This document shows, piece by piece, positions 63,096 through 64,000 of a DNA stretch of 64,000 nt; the stretch's first letter is position 1; every line of letters begins with the position of its first letter. The translations under genes were made by a program, and so were the position numbers. Source of the stretch: Prolixibacteraceae bacterium (GTDB taxonomy: Bacteria; Bacteroidota; Bacteroidia; Bacteroidales; Prolixibacteraceae); NCBI GenBank assembly GCA_028282705.1, contig JANQHI010000006.1, positions 1-64,000 on the forward strand, written 5' to 3'. The notes under the pieces were generated by a model. It was not told the origin of the DNA and did not search any database. It was given only the letters and a program-made list of their open reading frames with translations.

Positions 63096-64000
63096 CTAAA
63101 CTTCTCCTTCTTTGATCAGGTATTCAGCAATTTGAACTGCATTCAGTGCTGCACCTTTTTTAATTTGGTCACCCACACACCAGAAAGTAATGCCATTAGG
63201 TTTTGCCAGGTCTTTCCTGATCCTACCCACATATACATCATCTTTGCCTGCAACAAACAGTGGCATTGGGTATTCATTTTTAGCTGGGTTGTCAATTACT
63301 GTAAGCCCCTCAGCATTTTCAAAAGCTTTTACTACATCAGCCACTTCCAGGGGTTCTTCAGTTTCAACCCAAATAGCTTCTGAGTGTGCTCTCATAACAG
63401 GGACCCTTACACAAGTTGTACTGACCAATGCATCTGTATGCATAATTTTTTGGGTCTCCCAGAACATTTTCATCTCTTCTTTTGTGTAGTTATTTTCCTG
63501 AAACTTATCAATGTGTGGGATCAGGTTCATAACCAACTGGTGTTGGAAAGCTTCTACTTCAGGTTTTTCTCCTTTGGCAGCTTGCTGTAGTTGCTCTTCC
63601 AGTTCATACAAACCACTGGCTCCAGCTCCACTGGCAGCCTGGTAAGTAGCCACATGGATTGATTTGATATGTGATAATTCCTCTATGGGTTTCAAAGCTA
63701 CCACCATTTGGATGGTTGAACAATTGGGGTTGGCAATAATATTTCTGGGCCTGTTTTTAGTATCCTCAGCATTTACTTCAGGAACTACTAAAGGGATATC
63801 ATCATCATACCTGAATGCACTGGAGTTATCAACCATGATTGCCCCATGTTTGGTAATGGTTTCAGCATATTCTTTTGAAATACTGGCACCTGCTGAAGTC
63901 AGGGCAATGTCAATATCTTTAAAATCATCATTGTGCTGCAATTCCTTCACTGTAAGCTTTTTCCCCTTGAATGTGTATTCCTTACCAGCACTCCTTGCTG
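63096..64000 (-). CDS. asd: aspartate-semialdehyde dehydrogenase (5' end outside the window)
   Basis: Converts aspartyl phosphate to aspartate semialdehyde, the step after aspartate kinase. The frame stays open to the window edge, where [17 protein letters not shown] matches the family's expected sequence, so about 30 N-terminal residues with the NADP-binding loop are missing. Visible motifs: [12 protein letters not shown], the catalytic cysteine in [28 protein letters not shown] and the histidine region [10 protein letters not shown]. An intrinsic terminator follows the stop. Confidence 0.95.
   Translation of the reverse strand, partial: ARSAGKEYTFKGKKLTVKELQHNDDFKDIDIALTSAGASISKEYAETITKHGAIMVDNSSAFRYDDDIPLVVPEVNAEDTKNRPRNIIANPNCSTIQMVVALKPIEELSHIKSIHVATYQAASGAGASGLYELEEQLQQAAKGEKPEVEAFQHQLVMNLIPHIDKFQENNYTKEEMKMFWETQKIMHTDALVSTTCVRVPVMRAHSEAIWVETEEPLEVADVVKAFENAEGLTVIDNPAKNEYPMPLFVAGKDDVYVGRIRKDLAKPNGITFWCVGDQIKKGAALNAVQIAEYLIKEGEV

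Noticed and set aside
1-64000. CRISPR array
   Set aside because: No regularly spaced repeats of 24-40 bases seen; repeats present are dispersed hairpins.

Overview
The window is AT-rich chromosomal DNA from a member of the Bacteroidota. The evidence is the DUF4249/TonB-dependent-receptor pairs, the carboxypeptidase-regulatory-like secreted proteins, a TonB with a proline tract, the TAnnTTTG-type -7 promoter boxes with an upstream TTTG box, and strong use of AGG for arginine. I cannot name the genus; a Cytophagia-like lineage would fit, but that is a guess.

Left arm (1-18,270): housekeeping genes in short operons. These are a TPR protein-DMT transporter-ruvC operon, lipA and lipB, a CHAD protein, serS, rplU-rpmA (L27 with a long histone-like tail), a BFN/UVR protein, a nucleoside transporter, a histidine kinase/response regulator pair, two tandem secreted jelly-roll proteins, hflX and tonB.

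Centre (18,275-27,345): a tRNA-Ala(GGC) gene carries a 9-kb integrated island. The island is bounded by a 16-bp direct repeat of the tRNA 3' end, and the tRNA's likely original terminator is now stranded beyond the far repeat. Reading leftward from the integrase it holds a HigB/HigA-type toxin-antitoxin pair, an unknown cargo gene, an AlpA/excisionase-like HTH protein, a replication-initiator-like protein, a DnaC-like helicase loader, several tiny ORFs, two unknown proteins and a phage terminase-small-subunit-like protein. A divergent XRE regulator and rightward operon lie at the left end. There is no large terminase, capsid, portal, relaxase or lysis gene. This is the gene content and order of a phage satellite of the PICI type, and it is the most interesting object in the window.

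Right arm (27,400-64,000): a ketoglutarate-semialdehyde dehydrogenase, a YgjP-type metallopeptidase, dGTPase and an AIM24 protein. Then comes a surface block (33.4-43.9 kb) with two DUF4249+TonB-receptor cassettes flanking three paralogous outer-membrane proteins. After it come an RluB-type pseudouridine synthase, an ECF sigma factor with a membrane partner, a glutamine synthetase, a phosphohexomutase, a queuosine-precursor transporter, a DUF4143 ATPase, aspartate kinase, an orphan RND adaptor, several secreted proteins, valS (with two palindromic repeats inserted in frame), a probably frameshifted secreted coiled-coil gene and the 3' part of asd. Aspartate kinase and Asd catalyse the first two steps of the aspartate family pathway but are about 10 kb apart here.

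Dispersed hairpin repeats of two kinds recur between genes and, for one kind, inside valS.
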